Origin: Clostridiales bacterium
GTDB lineage: Bacteria > Bacillota > Clostridia > Lachnospirales > Lachnospiraceae
Direction: 5' to 3'
DNA: 45,681 nt
Assembly (NCBI GenBank): GCA_012839295.1
Contig: DUNO01000040.1
Location: 1-45,681 of the forward strand
How positions within the stretch are numbered: position 1 is the stretch's first letter; each line of letters starts with the position of its first letter. The notes below the pieces were generated by a model. The model did no database searches. It was not told the origin of the DNA and saw only the letters and a program-made list of their open reading frames with translations. Of the stretch, positions 17,678 through 25,884 are shown piece after piece. The translations under genes and the position numbers were made by a program.

Positions 17678-18730
17678 TTATCCAAGCATTGTACCGGCTG
17701 TAACAGAAAACCCGCGCAAAAACGCGTCTGCCGGCATTCGTTTTTTTCCTTCCAGCTGCAGCTCCTTAACTACCAGCAGCCCATCCCCCGTCAGGATCAC
17801 AAGTGCATCCTTTCGCACCTCCACTACGGTACCTGGAAGGCTGTCCTTTAACATAACCTCCCTGGTTTCCCGGGCGGCCTTGCTTTCGTCTGTATTCTCT
17901 ACCTCAGCCTTCCAAAACTTCAGGGTTTTACCCTCTAAAAATGTATATGCGCTTGGCCAAGGATTTAATCCACGGATCAGCCGCTCCAATTGAACCGCCG
18001 GTTTTGTAAAATCCAGCCTCCCCATTTCCTTATCAATCATCTTAACATAGGTGGCCTTCTCGTTCTCCTGGGGCGTTCTCCTTGCCTCCCCCAGCTCTAT
18101 CTGACCTAAGGCCTTGATAATGGAAGCCGCCCCTTGCTCTGCCATCTTCTCAAACAGGCTCCCGCCCGTTTCCGACCGGGTGATAGGAACCACATCCTGT
18201 AAAATAATATCGCCCGTATCCAAGCCAACGTCCATATACATAATGGTTATTCCTGTCTCTTCTTCGCCATCAATAATGGAATATTGGATCGGAGCCGCCC
18301 CCCTGTATTTTGGAAGCAATGAAGCATGCACATTAATACAGCCCTGCTCCGGTATATCCAGAAGCTCCTTAGGCAATAGCTGCCCAAAGGCCGCAACCAC
18401 AATAACATCCGGCCGCAGCTCCCTGACCTGCCCTAAAAATTCCGGCTCCCTCACCTTCCTCGGCTGATACACCGGCAAGCCATGCCGTATCGCCAATTCC
18501 TTCACCGGTGAAAATGCCAGCTCCTTCCCCCTGCCTTTTTCCTTATCCGGCTGTGTCACAACCCCTATAACCTGATAAACCGCCAAAAGCTCCTCCAAAA
18601 TCGTAGCAGCAAAATCCGGAGTCCCCATAAACAAAACCGTCATAGCCTTCTTATTCCTATTATCTTCCTTATCCCTATTATCTTCTATATCCTTATTATC
18701 TTCTATATCCTTATTATCTTTCATACTCAA
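17678..18730 (-). CDS. fmt: Methionyl-tRNA formyltransferase with repetitive N-terminal extension
   Basis: The enzyme formylates initiator Met-tRNA with 10-formyl-tetrahydrofolate. The conserved core begins at TVLFMGTPDFA (ATG at 18643, 321 residues) and contains HASLLPKYRGAAPI and MDVGLDTGD, with a C-terminal tRNA-binding domain. Upstream, in frame, are 29 charged residues built on a 6-residue repeat (NKDIED-like). The best ribosome binding site, AAAGGAGG, is 6 bp before a TTG at 18730, which would include the extension (350 residues). The core ATG has only AAGAAGG 2 bp away. So the extension is probably translated, but this is inference. It lies between def and yugP. Confidence 0.9.
   Translation of the reverse strand: MSMKDNKDIEDNKDIEDNRDKEDNRNKKAMTVLFMGTPDFAATILEELLAVYQVIGVVTQPDKEKGRGKELAFSPVKELAIRHGLPVYQPRKVREPEFLGQVRELRPDVIVVAAFGQLLPKELLDIPEQGCINVHASLLPKYRGAAPIQYSIIDGEEETGITIMYMDVGLDTGDIILQDVVPITRSETGGSLFEKMAEQGAASIIKALGQIELGEARRTPQENEKATYVKMIDKEMGRLDFTKPAVQLERLIRGLNPWPSAYTFLEGKTLKFWKAEVENTDESKAARETREVMLKDSLPGTVVEVRKDALVILTGDGLLVVKELQLEGKKRMPADAFLRGFSVTAGTMLG
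18657..18720 (-). repeat. 18-bp microsatellite-like repeat at the start of fmt
   Basis: Three copies of an 18-bp unit (18657-18674, 18675-18692 and 18693-18710) plus 10 bases of a fourth lie head to tail. The last two full copies differ by one base. Unit length is a multiple of three, so copy changes keep the frame of fmt. Confidence 0.85.
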
Positions 18731-18813
18731 ATCCACGCCTCCTTTCAGATACGTCACAACTGCCTCCGCACTTTAAAAAGCCCTACACCATGCTTCTCCC
18801 GAACCAGCCCGCC

Positions 18814-19299
18814 TTATTGAACTTCTTCCGTCGTATAAGAATTCCGCAGCTCGCCCTCCGTCTTCTCAATATAAAGAACCCCATTCAGATGGTCAATTTC
18901 GTGGCACAACGCCCTAGCCTTTAATTCTGTACCCTCGACCGTGATTTCCTCCATCTTCTCGTTAAAGGCCTTCACCTTAACATAATTCGGCCTGGTGACT
19001 GTACCAACCTTTCCCGGAACGCTCAGGCAGCCCTCGTCGCCGGTCTGCTCGCCATCCGTTTCAAGAATAACCGGGTTAATCAGGATAATCGGATCATCCC
19101 CCTCCGGTGATACGTCAATGACAATGACACGCTTCAAAACCCCCACCTGGGGAGCCGCAAGGCCAACGCCGGCTGCATCGTACATAGTATCCAGCATATC
19201 TTCAATTAATGTAAGAAGCTTATTATCAACTTCCTTAACCTCTTTACTCACCTTTAATAAGACCTTATCTCCTACTTCCCTGATATTGCGTATTGCCAT
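18814..19299 (-). CDS. def: Peptide deformylase
   Basis: A 161-residue metalloenzyme that removes the formyl group from nascent peptides, the counterpart of Fmt. All three family motifs are present: [18 protein letters not shown] (Cys metal ligand) and HEIDH (two His ligands and the catalytic Glu). Four ATG-region starts lie close together; the one at 19299 is placed best behind AGAGGA, though 19305 is possible. The def-fmt order is the usual functional pairing. Confidence 0.95.
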   Translation of the reverse strand: MAIRNIREVGDKVLLKVSKEVKEVDNKLLTLIEDMLDTMYDAAGVGLAAPQVGVLKRVIVIDVSPEGDDPIILINPVILETDGEQTGDEGCLSVPGKVGTVTRPNYVKVKAFNEKMEEITVEGTELKARALCHEIDHLNGVLYIEKTEGELRNSYTTEEVQ

Positions 19300-19355
19300 A
19301 CTCATCATTCCTCTCTATTTTTTATAGCCTGTTTTGCATAAGATAGAATCCATCA

Positions 19356-19517
19356 TCAAACTACATAAGGTATCCCACAACCTACCCATACACTATCTAT
19401 TGTGTTATTTTGTACCATAACATTTATGGTGCCTCCAATTATCATATCATATCCACCCCTGTTTAAGCAACAATATCTTGTATTACCTGCCAAGGTACCC
19501 CCTATATATTCCTGCAT
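19356..19517 (-). CDS. Possible small protein between priA and def
   Basis: A 53-codon frame fills most of the 244-bp gap between priA and def. It has two similar segments (YIGGTL and IIGGTI) and four cysteines, but no hydrophobic membrane span and no good ribosome binding site. A TTG-started version would reach into the priA stop codon (19547). I do not recognise it. It may be a real small protein or chance. Confidence 0.25.
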   Translation of the reverse strand: MQEYIGGTLAGNTRYCCLNRGGYDMIIGGTINVMVQNNTIDSVWVGCGIPYVV

Positions 19518-19543
19518 TGCACAGATATTTACAGACCCTCTTA

Positions 19544-21991
19544 TCAATAACCGCTCAGCGGGTTAAAGTCAAACTGGAGGCCGCTTTTTGCAAATTGCTC
19601 GGAAAAATTAAAATAGCCTTCCAGATAGTCCTTGATTTCCACCAGCCTATCGTAATCCCTGTGCTTTAGATAAATAACCTGACGGAAAATATCATTTACC
19701 TTCGATATGCTTGCCGGAGCCGGACCGATCATGCTTATCTCTTCCGGCCCATCTTCAGGCTTCTCCCCAAGGCTTCCTCCCGGATTCTCCCCAAGGCTTC
19801 CTCCTGGCCTCTCTCCAGAGTTTCCTCCCGGATTCTCTCCAAGGCTTCCTCCTGGCCTCTCTCCAGAGTTTCCTCCCGGATTCTCTCCAAGGCTCCCCCC
19901 CAGATTCTCTCCGGCGCTTTGTCCTGGTGCTTCCACAATGCCCTGCTTTAGATTTTCAATATAATGCTTAACAGCGGCAGCAAGCCTGGAAGCCGATTTT
20001 GCCGCTTCCTCTTCCTCCTTTGACGTAACCAGCAGGAGTAAAATATGCGCCGCAGGAGGATACTGCATCAGCCTGCGGTACAGCATTTCCTGCTCATAGA
20101 AGGCCTCATAGTTACCCTCTGCTGCCGTAAGGATGCTGTAATGGTCCGGATGGTAGGTCTGAATGACCACCTCCCCCGGCAGCACATCCCTGCCTGCCCT
20201 TCCTGCGGCCTGGCACAGGAGCTGGAAGGTCCGTTCGCTGGCGCGGAAATCCCCCGTATATAAGGAAAGATCCGCTGCAATAATCCCTACCAGCGTCACC
20301 TTGGGAAAATCATGTCCCTTCACGATCATCTGGGTCCCGACTAAAATATCCGCCTGATGTCCTGAAAATGCTGATAAAACCGCTTCATGCCCCCCCTTAT
20401 TCCTGGTCGTGTCCGCATCCATACGGAGCACCCTGGCTTCCGGAAATTCCTTTTTCACCAATTCCTCAACCTTCTGGGTGCCGGTACCAAAGGCCGCAAT
20501 GTACTTTGAACCGCATTCCGGGCAGATATCAGGCTGCTTTTCTTCATGGCCGCAATAATGGCAAACCAGGCTTCTGTTATTATGGGCCGTAAGGGAAATG
20601 TCACAGTGGGGACATTTAACCACATAGCCGCAGCTCCGGCAGGATACAAAGCCGGCATAGCCCCGCCGGTTCAAAAAGAGCATGATCTGTTCCTTCTTAT
20701 TCAAGCGGTCCCTGATCAGCTCCTTCAACTTCCCGCTGAAGATGGACTTATTCTTTCTTTTTAATTCTTCACGCAAATCCGCAATCCATACCATGGGCGG
20801 CTCCGCTTCCTTCGCCCGTTTTGTCAGGGTATATAGCTTCATTTCCCCCTGCTTTGCCTTTAAATAAGCCTCCAGGGAAGGAGTTGCCGACCCGAGGACC
20901 ACGCAAGCCCCCGTAAGCCTCGCCCGTTCCACCGCCACCGGGGTAGCGTGATATTTGGGAACGGATTCACTCTTATAACTATATTCATGTTCCTCGTCAA
21001 TAATGATCAGCCCAAGCCTTTGGAAGGGGGTAAACAAGGCTGACCTTGGACCGATCATGATATCAATCTCACCATTTTTTGCACGGAGGCTCTGATCATA
21101 TCGTTCCCCCTGGGACATTTTTGAATTCATAATACTGATACGGTTTCCAAACCGCTTGTAAAAACGCATAACCGTCTGATAGGTTAATGCGATTTCCGGT
21201 ATCAGCAGGATCACCTGCTTCCCCATTGCAATGACGGAAGCGATCATTTCCATATATACCTCCGTCTTACCGCTCCCCGTGATCCCGTGTATCAGATAAG
21301 TCCGCCGTATCCCCTGCCGGTAATCTTCCAGAAAATCCTCCACGATATAGCTTTGTTCTTCATTCAGGCTGACCGGCTGGTATGCTTCTTCCTGTGCTTT
21401 GATCGGGTTCCGGTAGATCTGCTGCGAGGAAGTCCTGGTAACACCCTGCTTCTCCATTCCAAGTAAGGTTGCCCTCGGAATGCCCAGCTTGTTGATGACG
21501 ACATCATAATCCAAGGTTGGCTCCCTGAGAAGCGCTTCCAGAAGCCGTAGCTTTGCCTTGCTGTTTTTCTTCTGGTACTCAAAATATAGCCTGTGGGCCT
21601 CTTCGGTCCCAACGGCCAGCTGGACACTTCTTTGCTCCTTTATTTTAACCGCCTTCCGGACAGGAATAACGGTTTTCAGGGCATCATTCATTGTGCCGCC
21701 AAACTTCTCCTTGATATAGTAGGCAAGGTAGATCAGATGGCTTTCAATGACTGGTGCCCCTTCGACCACTTCATAAACAGGCTTGATACGTTCCGCGCCA
21801 ATTTTGGGCTCTGTCGATATTCCAACGATATATCCGTTGATCCTGCGGTTGCCCTTCCCCAGGGGAACTACTACAAGAGAACCTATGACTGCCTTTTCCT
21901 CCATCTCTTCCTGGATGGCATATTGGTATGTCTTGTCTAGATTTTCATGTGATATGTCTATAATGATATCTGCATAGTAACGAAAAGACAT
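19544..21991 (-). CDS. priA: Primosomal helicase PriA with repeat insert
   Basis: An 815-residue 3'-5' DNA helicase that restarts stalled replication forks. It has the N-terminal 3'BD and winged-helix region, then a DEAH-like helicase with GITGSGKTEVY and DEEHEYSYK. Next come a zinc-binding insert with pairs of Cys (CRSCGYVVKCPHCD, CHYCGHEE, CPECGS) and the second RecA lobe (QAAGRAGR). Before the C-terminal domain there is an unusual Gly/Pro/Glu-rich repeat insert (19758-19902). The ATG at 21991 is preceded by AAAGGAGG at an ideal distance; the frame upstream overlaps murE and is not used. It lies 28 bp after murE. Confidence 0.95.
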   Translation of the reverse strand: MSFRYYADIIIDISHENLDKTYQYAIQEEMEEKAVIGSLVVVPLGKGNRRINGYIVGISTEPKIGAERIKPVYEVVEGAPVIESHLIYLAYYIKEKFGGTMNDALKTVIPVRKAVKIKEQRSVQLAVGTEEAHRLYFEYQKKNSKAKLRLLEALLREPTLDYDVVINKLGIPRATLLGMEKQGVTRTSSQQIYRNPIKAQEEAYQPVSLNEEQSYIVEDFLEDYRQGIRRTYLIHGITGSGKTEVYMEMIASVIAMGKQVILLIPEIALTYQTVMRFYKRFGNRISIMNSKMSQGERYDQSLRAKNGEIDIMIGPRSALFTPFQRLGLIIIDEEHEYSYKSESVPKYHATPVAVERARLTGACVVLGSATPSLEAYLKAKQGEMKLYTLTKRAKEAEPPMVWIADLREELKRKNKSIFSGKLKELIRDRLNKKEQIMLFLNRRGYAGFVSCRSCGYVVKCPHCDISLTAHNNRSLVCHYCGHEEKQPDICPECGSKYIAAFGTGTQKVEELVKKEFPEARVLRMDADTTRNKGGHEAVLSAFSGHQADILVGTQMIVKGHDFPKVTLVGIIAADLSLYTGDFRASERTFQLLCQAAGRAGRDVLPGEVVIQTYHPDHYSILTAAEGNYEAFYEQEMLYRRLMQYPPAAHILLLLVTSKEEEEAAKSASRLAAAVKHYIENLKQGIVEAPGQSAGENLGGSLGENPGGNSGERPGGSLGENPGGNSGERPGGSLGENPGGSLGEKPEDGPEEISMIGPAPASISKVNDIFRQVIYLKHRDYDRLVEIKDYLEGYFNFSEQFAKSGLQFDFNPLSGY
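19758..19902 (-). repeat. Tandem repeat inside priA
   Basis: A 48-bp unit (16 residues, GGSLGENPGGNSGERP) is repeated twice and flanked by 24-bp half-units, giving six 8-residue blocks in frame. It sits in a loop between the helicase core and the C-terminal domain. Near-identical copies indicate recent expansion. Confidence 0.85.
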
Positions 21992-22019
21992 CTCATCCTC
22001 CTTTGTAGCCCTCTCCACT

Positions 22020-23516
22020 TTACCTTCCAGCCAAAATGTCAGCGATGAGCTCACGTTCATCCATATGGTGCTTCACACCATCTATTTCCTGGTAATCCTC
22101 ATGGCCCTTACCAGCCAATACGATGACATCGCCTTCCTGGGCATTGTCGATACAATACTTGATTGCCTGTTTACGGTCAATGATTTCGACATAGTTACCG
22201 GAGGCTTTTTTAACCCCCACAATAATATCATCAATGATGTCCTGGGGATTCTCGGTTCTTGGGTTATCTGAGGTCACTACCGTAAGGTCTGCCAGCCTTG
22301 ATGACACCTCGCCCATCTCAAACCTTCTGCTTCTGGAACGGTCTCCACCGCATCCAAAGAGGCACACCAGGCGTCTTGGATGGTATTCCTTCAATGTCGT
22401 AAGTAAGCTTTCCAGGCTCATTGCATTGTGTGCGTAATCGATCATCAGGGTATAATGTCCGGGAACCGGAACAAGCTCCACACGTCCCCTTACATTAACA
22501 TGCTTCAGCGCCCCTGCTATTTCCTCCTTGACCTTCTCCTCCGTAAGATCAGGACCTACAGCCAAATGCCTGCAAAGTGCAATGGCGCACAGGGAATTAT
22601 ATACGTTAAATTTTCCGGGTACGTTCATGGTTACATCCATATTGATTAGACCCTCTACTTTATAGGCAATTCCAAGGTAGCCGGGCCTTTCCACCAAATC
22701 AACCTCCGACGCACGGACGTCCGCTTCCTTCGAGAAGCCGAAGGTCTCTACCTGGCAGGTATGCCCCTCAAGAATCTCCTGGGCATGGGAATCATCAATA
22801 TTAATCAGGCCAAGCCTGCACTGCTTAAAGAGCTTGCTCTTACAACGGAGATAATCCTCAAAATCCTTATGCTCTGCCCCGCCGATATGGTCCGGCTCCA
22901 GGTTCGTAAAGATTCCATAGTCAAAGGTAAAGCCAGCCATCCGGTGGAGCATCAGTCCCTGGGAGGAGGCTTCCATCACCACGCATTCACAGCCCTCCTC
23001 CACCATTTCCGCAAAATATTTCTGCACCATATAGGACTCCGGTGTGGTATTATTTGCCGGTATTACTTTATTTCCGATGATTACTTCGATGGTTCCGATG
23101 AGACCCACCTTTTTTCCGGTATTTTCAAGGATTGATTTAATCATATAGGTGGTGGTGGTCTTTCCCTTCGTGCCTGTGATGCCTATGGTGGTCAGCTTCT
23201 CCGCCGGATGCCCGAAATAAGCTGCCGACAGATAGGCCAAAGCCAGGCGGCTGTCTTTCACCTTAATGATTGTAACGCCTTCCGGGTAGCCACCCTCCCG
23301 GAATACGGCTTCCCTTTCTACGATAATTGCCGCCGCTCCCTTAAGAGCAACCTCGTAGGCGAATTCATGCCCGTCCTTTACCGCTCCGGCAATGCATACA
23401 AATACAGAGTTATCCACTACCTTCCTCGAATCATACACCAGCTCCGTAATTCCAATATGGGTTTCTCCCTGCAAACAGGTATATTCTAACCGTTCCAACA
23501 TTTTGTCTAAAAACAT
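22020..23516 (-). CDS. murE: UDP-MurNAc-L-Ala-D-Glu:meso-diaminopimelate ligase
   Basis: A 498-residue cytoplasmic Mur ligase that adds the third residue of the wall peptide. The ATP site is GITGTKGKTTT; Mur-ligase landmarks ASSQGL, NLEPDHIGG and YAHNAMSLE follow. The DNPRTE motif is the established marker for meso-diaminopimelate rather than lysine specificity, so the wall is predicted to be of the DAP type. AAGGAG precedes the ATG. It is the first gene of the long housekeeping run and has its own promoter at 23596-23623. Confidence 0.95.
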   Translation of the reverse strand: MFLDKMLERLEYTCLQGETHIGITELVYDSRKVVDNSVFVCIAGAVKDGHEFAYEVALKGAAAIIVEREAVFREGGYPEGVTIIKVKDSRLALAYLSAAYFGHPAEKLTTIGITGTKGKTTTTYMIKSILENTGKKVGLIGTIEVIIGNKVIPANNTTPESYMVQKYFAEMVEEGCECVVMEASSQGLMLHRMAGFTFDYGIFTNLEPDHIGGAEHKDFEDYLRCKSKLFKQCRLGLINIDDSHAQEILEGHTCQVETFGFSKEADVRASEVDLVERPGYLGIAYKVEGLINMDVTMNVPGKFNVYNSLCAIALCRHLAVGPDLTEEKVKEEIAGALKHVNVRGRVELVPVPGHYTLMIDYAHNAMSLESLLTTLKEYHPRRLVCLFGCGGDRSRSRRFEMGEVSSRLADLTVVTSDNPRTENPQDIIDDIIVGVKKASGNYVEIIDRKQAIKYCIDNAQEGDVIVLAGKGHEDYQEIDGVKHHMDERELIADILAGR

Positions 23517-23595
23517 GCTTCGTCTCCTTCTCTTTTGGAGGCCTTGGCTTCCTATATAATATATGACCGTTTTATATTTTGTTTATTCAAATATT

Positions 23596-23623
23596 ATTAT
23601 AGGCAAATCAAGCTATTTGTAAA
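23596..23623 (-). promoter_or_regulatory. Promoter of murE
   Basis: On the minus strand TTTACA (23618-23623), a 16-bp spacer and TATAAT (23596-23601) precede murE by about 80 bp. It lies 11 bp beyond the comEC-tail fragment, so it was probably the original intergenic promoter after comEC. Confidence 0.7.
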
Positions 23624-23634
23624 GGAAAAGATGG

Positions 23635-23767
23635 ATTTCACTCCAGATGCCCTGACACCTCCATCAGCCTTCCGTCGGTCTCAATCTGTATAGCACCGGC
23701 CTCATAGGTTATCCTGATGCTGCTTCCTGCTTCCTGCAGCCGCTCTAATAAATCCTGGTGGGGATGC
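23635..23767 (-). pseudogene. Duplicated 3' end of comEC
   Basis: These 133 bp match 25882-26014, the last part of comEC, at 121 positions with no gap by hand alignment. The encoded last 42 residues match ComEC except at four places and end at the same stop codon. The match begins 3 bp beyond the stop and ends abruptly after GGGGATGC. The open frame continues to 23826 with about 20 residues unlike ComEC, so no working protein is expected. It is the distal direct repeat that flanks the ATPase-nuclease cassette. Confidence 0.92.
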
Positions 23768-23852
23768 ATCCCTTCCACAACAAAAGCCGGCCCAGTTTCC
23801 CAAGTCGACTCTGTTGTAAACACCATTTAATAAACATAACGTTTGTACATAA

Positions 23853-24398
23853 TCAAAAAATAATAGGCACCGATGGAGAGCATAGGATATGGTTTCCATC
23901 GTCCCCTTTTGCGTTTGATTTCATAACTACCTTTACATACTTTATAAAGTCAAACAAATTTTCTGCTTTTATCTTAGAATGCTTTGATAACCTTTGAGCC
24001 AGAAAACGGCTCTTGGTATTGATTCCCCTCGGTATTTCCTGTCTTCCCGGGCTGACAATGAAAGCATTCACTATTTTCTGGCCTTTTATTAAGAAAACCA
24101 ATTCCTGCTCCTCTTCTAAATTCTTTAAAGTCTCTTCCAGCTGTATGAGTGCTTTGTCAATAATTGCTCCCTTAAGCTCAATTAAATGCGTTTCTTCCTT
24201 TATCTCATCATAGATTATAAAATCACATTTATTAATTCCTGCCGTCACATCAGCTATGATTCCTTTATCCACCTTAACCTTCCATATGGCATTTCCATTG
24301 GCCTGCAGATATAATTTTGTTTTCTCATCGGCCAGAGTAAACCTTTTTCCAGCCTCCTGTACCTCAAAATATGGTTCATATTTTTTCTCGATCTTCAT
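23853..24398 (-). CDS. Predicted PD-(D/E)XK-type nuclease partner of an AAA ATPase
   Basis: A 181-residue protein I cannot place in a named family. Residues 59-86 carry the layout of a PD-(D/E)XK nuclease core: Asp59 (in NKCDFIIYD), then Glu74-Leu-Lys76 (in HLIELKG), and Gln86 in the next helix (ALIQLEE). Similar spacing occurs in restriction-type and resolvase-type nucleases. No membrane segment or signal peptide is seen. Its ATG overlaps the end of the ATPase gene by 23 bp, behind a strong GGAGGAGG site, so the two are made together. The A/T-rich composition differs from the neighbours. The nuclease role is inferred from motif and context; it could also be an inactive regulator. Confidence 0.65.
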   Translation of the reverse strand: MKIEKKYEPYFEVQEAGKRFTLADEKTKLYLQANGNAIWKVKVDKGIIADVTAGINKCDFIIYDEIKEETHLIELKGAIIDKALIQLEETLKNLEEEQELVFLIKGQKIVNAFIVSPGRQEIPRGINTKSRFLAQRLSKHSKIKAENLFDFIKYVKVVMKSNAKGDDGNHILCSPSVPIIF

Positions 24399-25707
24399 CT
24401 TCCTCCTCCAGATAAAACAACTCCGTATAAGCTTTGTTTACTGTATCAGAGATCTCATCTATAGACTCCGTAATAATTTCGTGACTTTCTTTATCGATCA
24501 AATTTATAAAAACCGTTTGTTCCTTTGACTTTATCAATTTGCAAGCGAACAATTCCCCTTCTTTCACCAGCTTTCCCTTTCCGATGATTTTCTCCACCCT
24601 GTCCTTTGTTTTATCGCTTTGCAGCCTTCCCGCATATAGCAAATTATTCATACAGGTCAGAACATAGGGGCTATGTGTGGTTATGATAACACTGCTGCCT
24701 GTAACATTTGCAAATTGTATGATAAATTCAATCACCTGCTTTTGCAGTGTAGGATACAAATGCGCTTCCGGCTCTTCAATTACAATAAACGCTTTTTCAT
24801 CACGGAGCATTAAAATATATAATTGATTTAATAACCATAGCACTTCCTGTTGCCCCGATGAGGTAAAATTGATCGGAATCTTCTCATTGGAATTGTTAAG
24901 CTGTAAAAATTCCTTTCCCGGGGCATATAAATAATCTCCCTTCAAACCATTTACAAGGGATTCGACTACTTTACTTATATCAAATTTTCGTTCTGCAACA
25001 GGATAGTATTTATACGCCTGCGAAATTCCCATATCGAATTTTGACTGTATGCTCTCAATAAACTGCATGAATTTCCGGTTAATCAAGTCCATTGTATTAT
25101 AGTCTAATTTGGTTTTTTGATTTGTCATCAAGGTCATCAAACTTCTTCCAGCCGGAATATAATAGCACTGCATGTCATCATTTAGCATCCCGGATATTTT
25201 TCGGAAGAGCTCCTGATGCATACGCAGTCTTTCTGTTGTAGCAAAAGAAAAATTGGTTGAGGATTCTTTATTGGATAAATAAAAATCATATGCTTGTCCC
25301 TCATAAGCTTTCATATCCTTTTCAAATTCGGCACTAAAGTTAATCGACAAATAATTTTTACCATTTCGCTTCTGTAAAGCAACCACAGTCCAATAGCCTT
25401 CCTTATATTCATAGCGCAGCTCTAAGGTTTCCGGCAGATTCCAGCGGTATCCAAATAAATCTATGAAATAGTTTTCAATTTCCTGCCTGGTGGTTTTGGG
25501 AAATGTATCATCCATATCCGTTTTACCATCCAAAGAAATATTATATAAATACTCTACCAATATATCCCTCAAGGTTCTGAAAAAGAAAACCGCCTTGCTT
25601 ATCGTACTTTTTCCAGTGGCCTGTTCCCCGATGAATAAGTTTATCTTCTTAACTTCCATTTCAAACTTTTTAATCGGTCCCAGGGATGTTATATATATTT
25701 TTGCCAT
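24376..25707 (-). CDS. AAA family ATPase (OLD/AAA_15-like, SMC-type head, no TOPRIM)
   Basis: A 443-residue ABC/SMC-like ATPase. Walker A is GEQATGKS (27-34), the signature SSGQQ (283-287), Walker B FIVIEEPEAH (307-316) and the switch histidine is in TTHS (343-346). YIPAGRS (183-189) is also typical of this ATPase group. The C-terminal 90 or so residues are too short for the TOPRIM nuclease domain of OLD proteins, and no such motif is visible; nuclease activity would have to come from the overlapping gene. ATPase-nuclease pairs of this design (Septu, PARIS, Gabija) are antiphage systems, so a defence role is inferred. The gene has its own promoter and is richer in A/T: 19 of 60 bases are G or C at 25321-25380, versus 28 of 60 at 26221-26280 in comEC. 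Confidence 0.85.
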   Translation of the reverse strand: MAKIYITSLGPIKKFEMEVKKINLFIGEQATGKSTISKAVFFFRTLRDILVEYLYNISLDGKTDMDDTFPKTTRQEIENYFIDLFGYRWNLPETLELRYEYKEGYWTVVALQKRNGKNYLSINFSAEFEKDMKAYEGQAYDFYLSNKESSTNFSFATTERLRMHQELFRKISGMLNDDMQCYYIPAGRSLMTLMTNQKTKLDYNTMDLINRKFMQFIESIQSKFDMGISQAYKYYPVAERKFDISKVVESLVNGLKGDYLYAPGKEFLQLNNSNEKIPINFTSSGQQEVLWLLNQLYILMLRDEKAFIVIEEPEAHLYPTLQKQVIEFIIQFANVTGSSVIITTHSPYVLTCMNNLLYAGRLQSDKTKDRVEKIIGKGKLVKEGELFACKLIKSKEQTVFINLIDKESHEIITESIDEISDTVNKAYTELFYLEEEDEDREKI

Positions 25708-25766
25708 GCCTCTATCCCCCTTAATTTTTTAGTTCATGCAATTAATTTTTACACCTGTTTATCCCA

Positions 25767-25795
25767 ATTATATAATATACAAATTTATTAAGCAA
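25767..25795 (-). promoter_or_regulatory. Promoter of the ATPase-nuclease pair
   Basis: On the minus strand TTGCTT (25790-25795), a 17-bp spacer and a perfect TATAAT (25767-25772) stand about 60 bp before the ATPase start. The surrounding 177 bp between comEC and the ATPase are very A/T-rich and hold no other gene. Confidence 0.7.
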
Positions 25796-25884
25796 TGAAG
25801 ATTTCACAATGAAGATTCCCAACATCAGTAAAATCATAACATCATTTCCCAATATTCTGCCCGGCATTCCCATCAATTTTAATT

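Noticed and set aside
19707-19971. Pro/Ser/Leu-rich plus-strand frames
   Set aside because: They are antisense shadows of the priA repeat insert.
24376-25707. OLD-family nuclease with TOPRIM domain
   Set aside because: After the ATPase motifs only about 95 residues remain, with no TOPRIM Glu or DxD motif; the protein is an ATPase only.
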